From contig DAITAT010000042.1 in NCBI GenBank assembly GCA_036824145.1, forward strand, positions 1 through 14,931: a DNA stretch of 14,931 bases. Direction: 5' to 3'. The translations under genes and the position numbers were made by a program. The notes beneath the pieces are model-generated. The model was given only the letters and a program-made list of their open reading frames with translations. It searched no databases and was not told the DNA's origin. Source of the DNA: DATMMS01 sp036824145. Lineage in GTDB: Bacteria > Chloroflexota > Dormibacteria > DASZGP01. Positions 1-8,054 of this stretch are shown here, piece by piece. Positions within the stretch are counted from its first letter, which is position 1; each line of letters opens with the position of its first letter.

Positions 1-57
1 ATCGGCGGCATCGTATGCGACCCCTACAGCGCCGGCGGGCAGCGCCGCCGGTGTCAC
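1..57 (-). CDS. Possible start of a gene downstream of aroA (partial, unidentified)
   Basis: A frame opens with GTG at 57-55 and stays open for 19 codons to the window edge, reading MTPAALPAGAVGVAYDAAD. A GGAG sits at 65-62, only four bases before the GTG, so the ribosome-binding site is tight but possible. The frame would follow aroA on the same strand after about 32 bases, consistent with one more operon gene. The peptide is too short and alanine-rich to assign to a family. The opposite strand also has short open frames here, so this may not be a gene. Confidence 0.25.
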   Translation of the reverse strand, partial: MTPAALPAGAVGVAYDAAD

Positions 58-89
58 TGAACTCCGACACGAAACGCCGAGATCCTCAA

Positions 90-1379
90 CTAGGCGCCGG
101 CCAGCTGGTCCAAAACCTCGAAGAACCCCGGGTAAGAGACCGAGGCCGCCTCCGCTCCTTCGATCTCGCTTACGCCTGCAGCCAGCGACGCCGCCACCGC
201 CAGGCTCATGGCCATCCGGTGGTCGCCGTGGGAGAACACCCGCGCACCTCGCAGGCCACGCCTGCCGGTGATGAGGAGGTCATCACCCTCAACCGCGATC
301 GTCATTCCCATCAACCTGAGTTGGGTGGCCACCGCCTCCAGTCGGTCCGTCTCCTTCAGCCGGAGCTCACCTAGGCCACGGAAAGCGCTGCTGCCCTCGG
401 CGCACGCCGCCGCCACGGCCAGGATCGGGATCTCATCGACGAGGGCCGAAACTTCCTCAGGCTCGATCTCGGTGGCCCGGAGTTGCGAGCTGCGCGCCGT
501 CAACGTCGCGGTGGGCTCACCGGCGGCGGCGGCTTCATCGCCGACCTCGATCTCAGCCCCCATCCGGCGCAGGACCGCGAGGAAGGCGACGCGAGTGGGG
601 TTGATGTCGACGCCGGTGACGGCCACCTCGGCATCGCCGTGCGCGGCCGCCAGGACCAGCCAGAACGCCGCCGAGGAAGGATCCCCAGGCACCTCGATCT
701 CGAAGGCAGGGATGGCCGCCGGTGGTCGCATCCGGATGGCGTCCCCCGACTCGATGTCGACCCCCAGCATGCGCAGCATCCGTTCGGTGTGGTCGCGACC
801 GGTGTCGCGCCCGACGATAAATGTTTGCTCGGAGGCGTTCAGCCCGGCCAGCAGGATCGCCGTCTTCACCTGCGCGCTGGCGATGGCGAGGTGATGGTCG
901 GCGCCCCGCAGTTGCTGCCCGCGCACAGAGATTGGTGGCAGCCCCGACGGCGAGGTCCCGACGTCGGCTCCCATCCGCCGCAGGGGCTCGGCGACCCTGG
1001 CCATGGGGCGACGGCTCAGCGACGCGTCGCCGACAAGGGTGGCCTCGACGCCAGGGACGCCCGCCAGCAACCCGGTCAGGAATCGCATCGTGGCGCCAGA
1101 GTTGCCGCAGTCGAGCTCCGCCTCCGGCGATCGGAGGCCACGAAGTCCGACGCCGGATACCGCTGTCCGGGCGCCGTCGTCCTCGATACTCACCCCCAGG
1201 GCGCGGAGGCAGGCAAGCATCGAGTCCTGGTCCTCGCCAACCGCGCGCCCCGTGATCGTGCAGTGGCCGTCGGCAATCGCCGCGAGTACCAGTGCCCGGT
1301 GTGAGATCGACTTGTCGCCGGGAACCGCGACCCGGCCCCGGATCCTGGCCGCCGGCAGCAACTGCCGGGCTGATCTCAC
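90..1379 (-). CDS. aroA: 3-phosphoshikimate 1-carboxyvinyltransferase (EPSP synthase)
   Basis: Cytoplasmic enzyme joining shikimate-3-phosphate and phosphoenolpyruvate to give EPSP, the sixth shikimate-pathway step. The 429-residue product has normal family length and all landmark motifs: PGDKSISHRA at 20-29 (Lys23, Ser24, Arg28), GNSGATMRFL at 92-101, SAQVKTAILLAGL at 168-180, RDHTERML at 195-202, DPSSAAFW near 233-240, VDEIPILA with Asp315, LKETDRLE near 341-348 and GDHRMAMS near 385-392. The start is taken as GTG at 1379, whose GTGA overlaps the tyrA stop by four bases. A GTG at 1439 in the same frame would add 20 arginine-rich residues unlike the family and overlap tyrA further. Translation is probably coupled to tyrA. 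At the PEP/glyphosate loop, E. coli Thr97 and Pro101 correspond to Ala96 and Phe100. Identification is secure. Confidence 0.97.
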   Translation of the reverse strand: MRSARQLLPAARIRGRVAVPGDKSISHRALVLAAIADGHCTITGRAVGEDQDSMLACLRALGVSIEDDGARTAVSGVGLRGLRSPEAELDCGNSGATMRFLTGLLAGVPGVEATLVGDASLSRRPMARVAEPLRRMGADVGTSPSGLPPISVRGQQLRGADHHLAIASAQVKTAILLAGLNASEQTFIVGRDTGRDHTERMLRMLGVDIESGDAIRMRPPAAIPAFEIEVPGDPSSAAFWLVLAAAHGDAEVAVTGVDINPTRVAFLAVLRRMGAEIEVGDEAAAAGEPTATLTARSSQLRATEIEPEEVSALVDEIPILAVAAACAEGSSAFRGLGELRLKETDRLEAVATQLRLMGMTIAVEGDDLLITGRRGLRGARVFSHGDHRMAMSLAVAASLAAGVSEIEGAEAASVSYPGFFEVLDQLAGA

Positions 1380-2278
1380 GCGTCCCAATTGGCGACACCG
1401 CCCTCTTCGGCGACACCGCCCTTTTGGCCGGCACTCCACTCCTGCCGGGTCTGGCGCGCCGCCAGCAGGAGGTCGAGCAGGGCGGCCCCATCAGTGCCCT
1501 CGATGGCACCCTCTATCTCCGCCAGCGCGGCTCGAAGTGCTGCCCATGCCCGCAGCACTTCCTCGCGGTTGGCGTCGGTGATGGCGGCGTACATCTCGGA
1601 GTCGCCGGCGCCGAGCCGGCTGACGTCGCGGAAGCCGGAGGAGGCCAGCTGCAAGGCGCGCTCCCAATCCGGCTCCCGGCCCACCGACAGCAGGTAGGCG
1701 GAGCTGACCAGGAAGGGCATGTGGCTGACCAGCGCCACGTAGCGATCGTGCTGCTCGGGCGAGAGGTTGAGCGGATGCGCGCCGATCGCGCGCACGGCGT
1801 CAAGGAAATCGGCGAAGGGCTCGGCGGCGGCGGCGGCGTGCGGCGTGAAGGCCCAGGGCCGGCCGCGGAAGAGGTCGGCCTCGGCGTTCTCGATGCCACT
1901 TACCTCTTTGCCTGCCATCGGGTGGCCGCCCAGGAAGGGGTTGCGCTCGGGGTCCAGGGCGGCCCGCGCGTGGGCCACAACCGACGCCTTGACCGACCCC
2001 ACGTCGGTGACCCTGGCGCCCTCCGCCAGGTGCGGCTTGCAGTCTTGAAGGACGGCGGCCGTCACCGCCAGCGGGCAGGCCAGGACGACCAGGTCCGCTT
2101 CCGAAACCGCCGCCAGGTCGGCGCCCGCGCGACTCACCGCGCCCATTCGCCCAGCCAGCTCTGCTGTCTCCTGGCGCCGGGCCACGCCGATGACCTCGAC
2201 TTCGGGCAGCGCCTGGCGCAGGGCGAGGCCGAGCGACCCGCCGATCAGGCCCAGGCCCACGATGGCTACACGTTGCAT
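1376..2278 (-). CDS. tyrA: Prephenate (or arogenate) dehydrogenase
   Basis: Catalyses oxidative decarboxylation of prephenate to 4-hydroxyphenylpyruvate (or of arogenate to tyrosine). The 300-residue protein starts MQRVAIVGLGLIGGSLGLAL, with a Rossmann dinucleotide motif at 8-15. It continues with GGHPMAGKEVSG (His119), the family's substrate-binding segment, and SHMPFLVSSAYL (His186) in the helical dimerisation domain. No ACT domain follows. The second Rossmann strand ends in VARRQET rather than an acidic residue, which may favour NADP+ over NAD+. The ATG at 2278 is chosen because it places the glycine motif at the usual distance; the frame is open further upstream, but those residues do not resemble the family. 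The start lacks a Shine-Dalgarno but has GATAAT six bases upstream, suggesting a leaderless transcript. The last residues contain an 18-base duplicated segment, and the stop overlaps the aroA GTG. Confidence 0.94.
   Translation of the reverse strand: MQRVAIVGLGLIGGSLGLALRQALPEVEVIGVARRQETAELAGRMGAVSRAGADLAAVSEADLVVLACPLAVTAAVLQDCKPHLAEGARVTDVGSVKASVVAHARAALDPERNPFLGGHPMAGKEVSGIENAEADLFRGRPWAFTPHAAAAAEPFADFLDAVRAIGAHPLNLSPEQHDRYVALVSHMPFLVSSAYLLSVGREPDWERALQLASSGFRDVSRLGAGDSEMYAAITDANREEVLRAWAALRAALAEIEGAIEGTDGAALLDLLLAARQTRQEWSAGQKGGVAEEGGVANWDA
1391..1422. repeat. Short tandem duplication in the 3' end of tyrA
   Basis: The 14-base string GGCGACACCGCCCT occurs at 1391-1404 and again at 1409-1422, a period of 18 bases. 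On the coding strand it produces the repeated GGVA of the TyrA C-terminus (KGGVAEEGGVAN), about 15 residues before the stop. It keeps frame and probably arose by slippage in a tolerant C-terminal tail. Confidence 0.6.
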
Positions 2279-2284
2279 GGGCTG

Positions 2285-2290
2285 ATTATC
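2285..2290 (-). promoter_or_regulatory. Putative -10 element of a leaderless tyrA-aroA promoter
   Basis: On the minus strand GATAAT (5 of 6 matches to TATAAT) is followed by CAGCCC and then the tyrA ATG, so transcription would start at or next to the A of the ATG. There is no Shine-Dalgarno between them. No convincing -35 hexamer is visible 16-18 bases upstream. The 67-base divergent gap to the lipoprotein gene must hold promoters for both directions, because the lipoprotein gene separates tyrA from the upstream trp genes. Confidence 0.4.
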
Positions 2291-2345
2291 CGGTGCATGG
2301 AACCTTTCGGTCCCCAGCGCGTCTAATGAGCTGGTGGTCTCGATA

Positions 2346-3236
2346 ATGCGGTCTCCGTGGCTCAACCGGCACGGCTCGAATCGACTATCGAGGGCCGCAT
2401 TCGCCACTGTGCTGCTGGCTGGATGTGGCTCGGCCCAGGTGTCCAGCCCGCCGCAGCAGTCGCTCACAATCCCCGACCTGAAGTTCAAGGTGGCTGACGC
2501 CGAGGGCCCTGTCCGAGTTTGTGGACCGCCGGTCGCACGCGCCGCCGGCGACCAGGCAGACGCGGATGCCGGCTTTGCGCGGGTACAGGCGGATACAGCC
2601 AGCTACGCGGCCATCCTCCGCCATGAGCATCTGACCCAGGATCCGGCGAGCCCCCCGTTTAGGCTAGCCGTCTTCCACGCCTACCAGACCCTACAGGCGA
2701 TCACCGTCGCGCCCAGCGGCGACTCCTATCGATTCGAGATCCCGACCACCAATCGGACGCTGATCTCCGGCACCATCGACCGCTTTGGCAGCATCACGCT
2801 CACCAGCTCGCACCCGCTCCTGGGCGGCTGCCCGATCTGCCTCGCCGTCGGGACCACAATCTCCACCCCGAATGGTCCGATCCCGGTGAGTCAGCTGCGA
2901 GTCGGAATGCCGATCTGGACCCTGGCGCCTGACGGAGGCCGTCAGCTGGCACGAGTGCAGTCGGTGGGACACGTGCCCATGCCCCTCGGGCATGACGCCG
3001 TTCGCCTGGTGCTGGCGGACGGTCGCCAGGTGACGGCGTCGGCGGGCCATCCGACACTGGACGGTCGCGCTCTGGGACAGCTGCAAGTGGGTGACATCCT
3101 CGACGGCAGCGAGGTGATCTCAGTCGAGATCATCCATCTGCATGACTCGGGAACATACGATCTGCTGCCCTCCGGCGCTTCCGGAGCCTACTGGGCGAAC
3201 GGGATCCTGCTGCGGAGTACCCTGCTCCCCACCTAA
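2346..3236 (+). CDS. Hint-domain lipoprotein of unknown function
   Basis: About 296 residues. The N-terminus has basic residues followed by AAFATVLLAGC, a lipoprotein signal whose lipobox LAGC places the lipidated cysteine at residue 27, so export and membrane anchoring are predicted. A variable region follows (about 30-155), with a part rich in short strands (YRFEIPTTNRTL, GTIDRFGSITL). The C-terminal part is a Hint (hedgehog/intein) fold: GGCPICLAVGTTISTP with candidate Cys1 at residue 165, a block-B-like TASAGHPT with His235, and an ending GAYWANGILLRSTLLPT. Inteins end in His-Asn before Ser/Thr/Cys; here the matching residues are Arg-Ser-Thr and almost no extein follows, so protein splicing is not expected. 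The start is ATG 2346; GTG at 2334 would add four residues. The gene faces opposite to its neighbours, meeting aroF tail to tail with a 31-base gap. Its function and targets are unknown. Confidence 0.8.
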   Translation: MRSPWLNRHGSNRLSRAAFATVLLAGCGSAQVSSPPQQSLTIPDLKFKVADAEGPVRVCGPPVARAAGDQADADAGFARVQADTASYAAILRHEHLTQDPASPPFRLAVFHAYQTLQAITVAPSGDSYRFEIPTTNRTLISGTIDRFGSITLTSSHPLLGGCPICLAVGTTISTPNGPIPVSQLRVGMPIWTLAPDGGRQLARVQSVGHVPMPLGHDAVRLVLADGRQVTASAGHPTLDGRALGQLQVGDILDGSEVISVEIIHLHDSGTYDLLPSGASGAYWANGILLRSTLLPT

Positions 3237-3267
3237 ACCGGGTACTGGTTGGGGCCTCGAGCGCGGC

Positions 3268-4284
3268 TCAGGCCAGCGACCGGCCCACCGCTTCCGACAC
3301 CTTTTTCACCGAGCCCATCAGCTTGGCGAAGTTGTCGAACTTGAGCGACTGGGGGCCGTCGGAAAAGGCCTCGGCGGGGTTGGGGTGCACCTCGATCATC
3401 AGCCCGTGGGCCCCGGCGGCGACGCCGGCGCAGGCCATCGCCTCCACCCAGCGCCAGCTACCGGTGCCATGGCTGGGGTCGACCACTATGGGCAGGTGGG
3501 AGAGCTCCCGAACCACCGGCACGGCGTTGAGGTCGAGGGTGTTCCGGGTCATCGTCTCGTAGGTCCGGATGCCGCGTTCGCAGAGGATGACCTGGTAGTT
3601 GCCGCGGCTGAGGATGTACTCGGCGGCCAGCAGCCACTCTTCGATGGTCGCCGACAGGCCGCGCTTGAGCATCACCGGCTTGTGCACCTGGCCGACCTCG
3701 AAGAGCAGGCTGTAGTTCTGCATGTTGCGCGCGCCGACCTGGAGGATGTCGGCGGAGGCGGCGACGGCCTCGACGTCCTGTGGCGCGATCACCTCGGTGA
3801 TCACCGGCAGGCCGGTGGCGGCGCGGGCCTCCTCGAGCAGCTTGAGCCCGTGCAAGCCCATCCCCTGGAAGGTGTAGGGCGAGGTCCGCGGTTTGAAGGC
3901 GCCCCCGCGAAGGAAGTGGGCGCCCGAGGCCTTGACCGCCTCCGCGGTCGACATCAGCTGCTCCCGGCTCTCCACGGCGCACGGGCCGGCCATCACGAAG
4001 ACGCTGTCGCCGCCGATTTCGACGTCGCCGATCTTGTACACCGAGTCATCGGGGTGCCACTCACGGCCGGATAGCTTGAAGGGCTTGGTGATGGGAATGA
4101 TCTGGGCCACCCCATCGAGGTGAACGAGGCTGTCTTTGATCTCGATGGCGTTGGGCCCGATCACCCCGATCACGGTCGCGGTCTCGCCCTCGGAGAGGTG
4201 GGCCTTGAAGTTGAGCGCCTCGATCTGGTGGACGACGCGCTCGACCTGCTCCGGAGTCGCCGTCTTGTTCATGACGACGATCAA
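3268..4284 (-). CDS. aroF: 3-deoxy-7-phosphoheptulonate (DAHP) synthase, Thermotoga type
   Basis: First shikimate-pathway enzyme, condensing PEP and erythrose-4-phosphate. The product is 338 residues and opens with a ferredoxin-like/ACT-like regulatory domain (about 1-65, MIVVMNKTATPEQVERVV), then a TIM barrel. Motifs include AGPCAVES, GGAFKPRTSPYTFQG, QVGARNMQNYSLL, KRGLSATIEEWL, DPSHGTGSW and IEVHPNPAEAFSDGPQSL. Cys102, His272, Glu298 and Asp309 match the metal ligands known for the Thermotoga maritima enzyme in position as well as type. The TTG at 4284, directly after the aroH stop, is chosen because the family begins MI-VM; ATG at 4272 would remove that strand. The N-terminal domain implies feedback inhibition by tyrosine or phenylalanine (family knowledge). 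Direct abutment with aroH suggests coupled synthesis, and chorismate mutases often partner with such DAHP synthases. Confidence 0.96.
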   Translation of the reverse strand: MIVVMNKTATPEQVERVVHQIEALNFKAHLSEGETATVIGVIGPNAIEIKDSLVHLDGVAQIIPITKPFKLSGREWHPDDSVYKIGDVEIGGDSVFVMAGPCAVESREQLMSTAEAVKASGAHFLRGGAFKPRTSPYTFQGMGLHGLKLLEEARAATGLPVITEVIAPQDVEAVAASADILQVGARNMQNYSLLFEVGQVHKPVMLKRGLSATIEEWLLAAEYILSRGNYQVILCERGIRTYETMTRNTLDLNAVPVVRELSHLPIVVDPSHGTGSWRWVEAMACAGVAAGAHGLMIEVHPNPAEAFSDGPQSLKFDNFAKLMGSVKKVSEAVGRSLA

Positions 4285-4686
4285 CTACTCGTCCCCATGA
4301 CCCACTTTGAGGCGATCGAGGTCGGCTTTGATCTCAGCTGCGCCCCGCAGGTAGACGAACTTCATGCCCGATGCCGGCCGGTCGGTGTTGAGCAGGATCA
4401 TCACGCGGATACATCTGGGGATGCTGCGTGGGTTGGAGTCGACGACGCTCATCTCGTGGCCGCAGAGCAGCGGCACCTCGGTCCAGCCCAGCTTGCGAGC
4501 CGCGATCGCGGGGAACTCAGAGGCCAGGTCCCGGGTGGTGGTGAACCAGGCCCCCGCGATGTCCGCCGGCTGGATGCCGTTGAGGTCGATCAGCTGGAGC
4601 AGCAGCTCGACGGTGGCCTCCTCGATCTCGGCGGCGGTGTCGTGCTCGACGGTGGTGGCGCCCCGGATGCCCCGGACCGCTGCCAC
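4285..4686 (-). CDS. aroH: Chorismate mutase, AroH type
   Basis: Converts chorismate to prephenate, diverting flux from tryptophan to tyrosine and phenylalanine. The 133-residue product is the trimeric AroH fold of the Bacillus subtilis monofunctional enzyme, not the helical AroQ type. It shows VRGIRGATTVE at 4-14 (Arg8 matching Bacillus Arg7), CGHEMSV with Glu78, RCIRVMI with Arg94 (Bacillus Arg90) and FVYLRGA with Tyr112 (Bacillus Tyr108). The GTG start at 4686 immediately follows the TAG of trpA with no spacer, and its stop in turn abuts the aroF TTG. Expression is therefore very likely coupled to both neighbours. Placing a prephenate-forming enzyme at the end of the trp genes puts both chorismate branches under one transcript. 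Confidence 0.95.
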   Translation of the reverse strand: MAAVRGIRGATTVEHDTAAEIEEATVELLLQLIDLNGIQPADIAGAWFTTTRDLASEFPAIAARKLGWTEVPLLCGHEMSVVDSNPRSIPRCIRVMILLNTDRPASGMKFVYLRGAAEIKADLDRLKVGHGDE

Positions 4687-5472
4687 CTAGCCGGCCCCCC
4701 GAATCCAGCGCACGAACTCGGCAGCGGCGGTGCTGGGGTCGTCTTCGGCTTTGCCGATGGCGTCCAGCAGGGCGCTGCCCACAATGGCGGCGTCGACCTT
4801 GCCGCGCAGGCTGAGCAGGTGCTCAGGCTTGGAGAGCCCAAACCCGAGTGCCAGCGGTGTCGACGTCATGGCGCGAATTCTCCCTAGCAAGCTGTCGACC
4901 TCAGCCCCGATCGTCTGCCGGCTACCGGTGACGCCGGTCACCGAGATGCAGTAGATGAAGCCGGTTGCCGCCTCCGCAACCAGGCGTATCCGCGCCTCGG
5001 TGCTGGTCGGAGCGAGGAAGAATATCAGGTCGAGGCCGGCGCCCTGGCATGCCGCGCGAAGTTCGCCGGTCTCTTCCAGCGAGAGGTCGGCGATGATCAG
5101 CCCATCGACACCGACGTCCGCCGCGTGCTCGGTGAAACGCTTCACCCCGTAGGCCAGGATGGGGTTGAGGTAGCCCATGAAAACCACCGGCACCTCGCTG
5201 CGCTGACGAATCGCCCCGGCAGTCTTTAGGCAGCCGGCGACGTTGACGCCGTTCTTAAGCGCCCGCTGCGATGTCGCCTGGATCGTCCTGCCCTCGGCCA
5301 GGGGGTCCGAGAATGGGATGCCCAGCTCGACCAGGTCGGCGCCCGCCTCCGCCATCGCCAGGGCGATCTCCGGGGTCGAATCCAGCTTTGGGTAGCCGAC
5401 GGTGATGTACGTGAAGAGCCCGAGCCGGTCCTCGACGCGCAGGCGATCGAAGAGCGGGGAGATCCGGCTCAT
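4687..5472 (-). CDS. trpA: Tryptophan synthase alpha subunit
   Basis: Cleaves indole-3-glycerol phosphate to indole and glyceraldehyde-3-phosphate; indole passes to TrpB in the alpha2beta2 complex. The 261-residue product begins MSRISPLFDRL and has the TIM-barrel signatures FTYITVGYP at 20-28, LVELGIPFSDPLAEG at 47-61, GVDGLIIADL, IFFLAPTST, FIYCISVTGVTGSR and GFGLSKPEHL. Catalytic Glu49 is present. The position of the second catalytic acid, Asp60 in enterobacterial TrpA, is Glu60 here, a conservative change that may occur naturally in some lineages. ATG at 5472 lies nine bases after the trpB stop. The stop is directly followed by the GTG of aroH. Confidence 0.96.
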   Translation of the reverse strand: MSRISPLFDRLRVEDRLGLFTYITVGYPKLDSTPEIALAMAEAGADLVELGIPFSDPLAEGRTIQATSQRALKNGVNVAGCLKTAGAIRQRSEVPVVFMGYLNPILAYGVKRFTEHAADVGVDGLIIADLSLEETGELRAACQGAGLDLIFFLAPTSTEARIRLVAEAATGFIYCISVTGVTGSRQTIGAEVDSLLGRIRAMTSTPLALGFGLSKPEHLLSLRGKVDAAIVGSALLDAIGKAEDDPSTAAAEFVRWIRGAG

Positions 5473-5481
5473 CGCGACGCC

Positions 5482-6628
<1,147 letters not shown>

Positions 6629-6636
<8 letters not shown>

Positions 6637-7261
6637 CGCGAGCCAGCTCCATCTCCGCCGCCCGGGCGGCGCGGACATACTCGCGGACCCTCTCCGGATC
6701 TTTGACCCCTGGGCTGGACTCGAGGCGGCTGGAGGCGTCGACTCCCCACGGCCAGAGGTGCCGCACCGCATCGCCGACGTTGCCGGCGTGGAGACCGCCG
6801 CTGACCATCAGCCGGTAATGGAGGGCCAGGTCCTCGGCCCACTCCCAGGGAAAGACCTGGCCAGTTCCGCCGCGCAGGTCAGGGCGATGCGCGTCCACCA
6901 GGAGGAGGCCGCCGGGAGGCCAGCTCACCCGGGCCGCCGCCCCAGCCGACTCCAGCCGCCGGCCTTTGATCACGGGCAGGTCCAGCGCCGCGGCATCCTC
7001 CCAGGTCTCCTCACCGTGGAGCTGCACCACTGTGAATCCGACCTCAGCAGCGATCTCCGCCACGTCGCCGATCGGCCGGTCCGCGAAGACTCCCACCAGG
7101 TCCACGTCCGGTGGCATCTCGGCGGCAATCGTCCGCGCCCGCGCCGGCGTCACGGTGCGGGGGGTGCCCTCGACCATGATGAAGCCCAGCATGTCGGCGC
7201 CGGCGTCGACGGCCACCATCGCGGTCTCGACGGCGGTGTTGCCGCAGACCTTGATCCTCAC
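6629..7261 (-). CDS. trpF: Phosphoribosylanthranilate isomerase
   Basis: Performs the Amadori rearrangement of phosphoribosylanthranilate to CdRP, the third tryptophan step. The 210-residue TIM barrel contains MRIKVCGNT with the catalytic Cys6, VVQLHGEE at 78-85, LLLVDAHRPDLRGGTGQ with candidate catalytic Asp123, MVSGGLHAGNV and WGVDASSRLESSPGVKD near the C-terminus. All phosphate-binding and catalytic landmarks are there. GTG at 7261 overlaps the trpC stop as GTGA, implying translational coupling. It is a separate gene rather than the TrpC-TrpF fusion seen in enterics. Confidence 0.95.
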
Positions 7262-8040
7262 CGGCTGGCGACCCCGGCGCCGAGGAGCTCGCGGATCTTG
7301 GCGGCGGGGTCCGCAGCGGTCATGAGCGCCTCTCCCACCAGGACCGCGCGCGCCCCGGCGGCAGCCGCGGCAAGGACTTCGTCGCGGGTGTGGAAGCCGC
7401 TCTCGGCGATCATCGGCATGCCGGCGGGAAGTTGGGGAGCCACCCTGGCGACCAGCCCCTGGTTGACCTCGAAGGTCTCCAGGTTCCGCTGGTTGACCCC
7501 GATCATGTCGGGCCGGGCCGCCAGCGCCGCCTCCAGCTCAGATTCGTGGTGAACCTCGACCAGCGTCTGGATCCCGAGGTCGCGGCAGTGAGACGTCATC
7601 TGCGCCAGCAAGCCCGGCTCCAGGATCCGCGCGATCAGGAGGACGGCATCGGCGCCGTGGGCCCGGGCCTCGAGGAGCTGCACCGGGTCGATGACGAAGT
7701 CCTTGCGCAGCACCGGCGCGCCGGCGGCGGCGCGGGCGCGGTCGAGATCGTCCAGCTCACCGTCGAAATCGGTGTTCGTCAGCACCGAGACCGCGGTAGC
7801 CCCGGCTTCGACGTAGGCGCGGGCTCGCGCCGCCACGTCGTACGAGGGATCGAGCAGACCGCGGACCGGGGAGCGCCTTTTGCACTCCGCGATCAGCGCC
7901 GGCTCGGGCCCGTCCTTGAGCGTCCCCACGAAGTCGAGGACCGGTGACGCGTCAGCTGCGGTTTCGTGCAGGCGCCCCTCGTCCGGCGGATTGGCGGCCA
8001 GCTGGCTGCGCTGGCGGTCGACGATTTCATCGAGGATCAC
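7258..8040 (-). CDS. trpC: Indole-3-glycerol phosphate synthase
   Basis: Closes the indole ring by decarboxylating CdRP to indole-3-glycerol phosphate. With GTG at 8040 the product is 260 residues, the normal length, beginning MILDEIVDRQRSQLAAN. The catalytic set known from Sulfolobus is conserved: Glu52 and Lys54 in AECKRRSP, Lys113 in VLRKDFVIDP, Glu162 in LVEVHHESEL, Asn183 in IGVNQRNLETF and Glu213 in IAESGF. The usual NNRNL reads NQRNL. The frame stays open about 650 bases upstream, but those residues overlap trpG and match nothing in the family. The gene starts 14 bases after the trpG stop with no obvious Shine-Dalgarno. This is where trpD would often sit, and it is absent. Confidence 0.95.
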   Translation of the reverse strand: MILDEIVDRQRSQLAANPPDEGRLHETAADASPVLDFVGTLKDGPEPALIAECKRRSPVRGLLDPSYDVAARARAYVEAGATAVSVLTNTDFDGELDDLDRARAAAGAPVLRKDFVIDPVQLLEARAHGADAVLLIARILEPGLLAQMTSHCRDLGIQTLVEVHHESELEAALAARPDMIGVNQRNLETFEVNQGLVARVAPQLPAGMPMIAESGFHTRDEVLAAAAAGARAVLVGEALMTAADPAAKIRELLGAGVASR

Positions 8041-8054
8041 GGCCAGTGCAGGGC

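Noticed and set aside
2826..3236. Active intein in the lipoprotein
   Set aside because: No His-Asn at the C-terminal junction, no real C-extein and no recognisable host protein split by it; a non-splicing Hint domain fits better.
3233..3268. Bidirectional terminator between the lipoprotein gene and aroF
   Set aside because: Only a four-base AACC/GGTT pairing is visible and no T-run on either strand.
3142..4074. 310-codon plus-strand frame opposite aroF
   Set aside because: The antisense strand of a fully conserved DAHP synthase; it also overlaps the end of the lipoprotein gene. Shadow.
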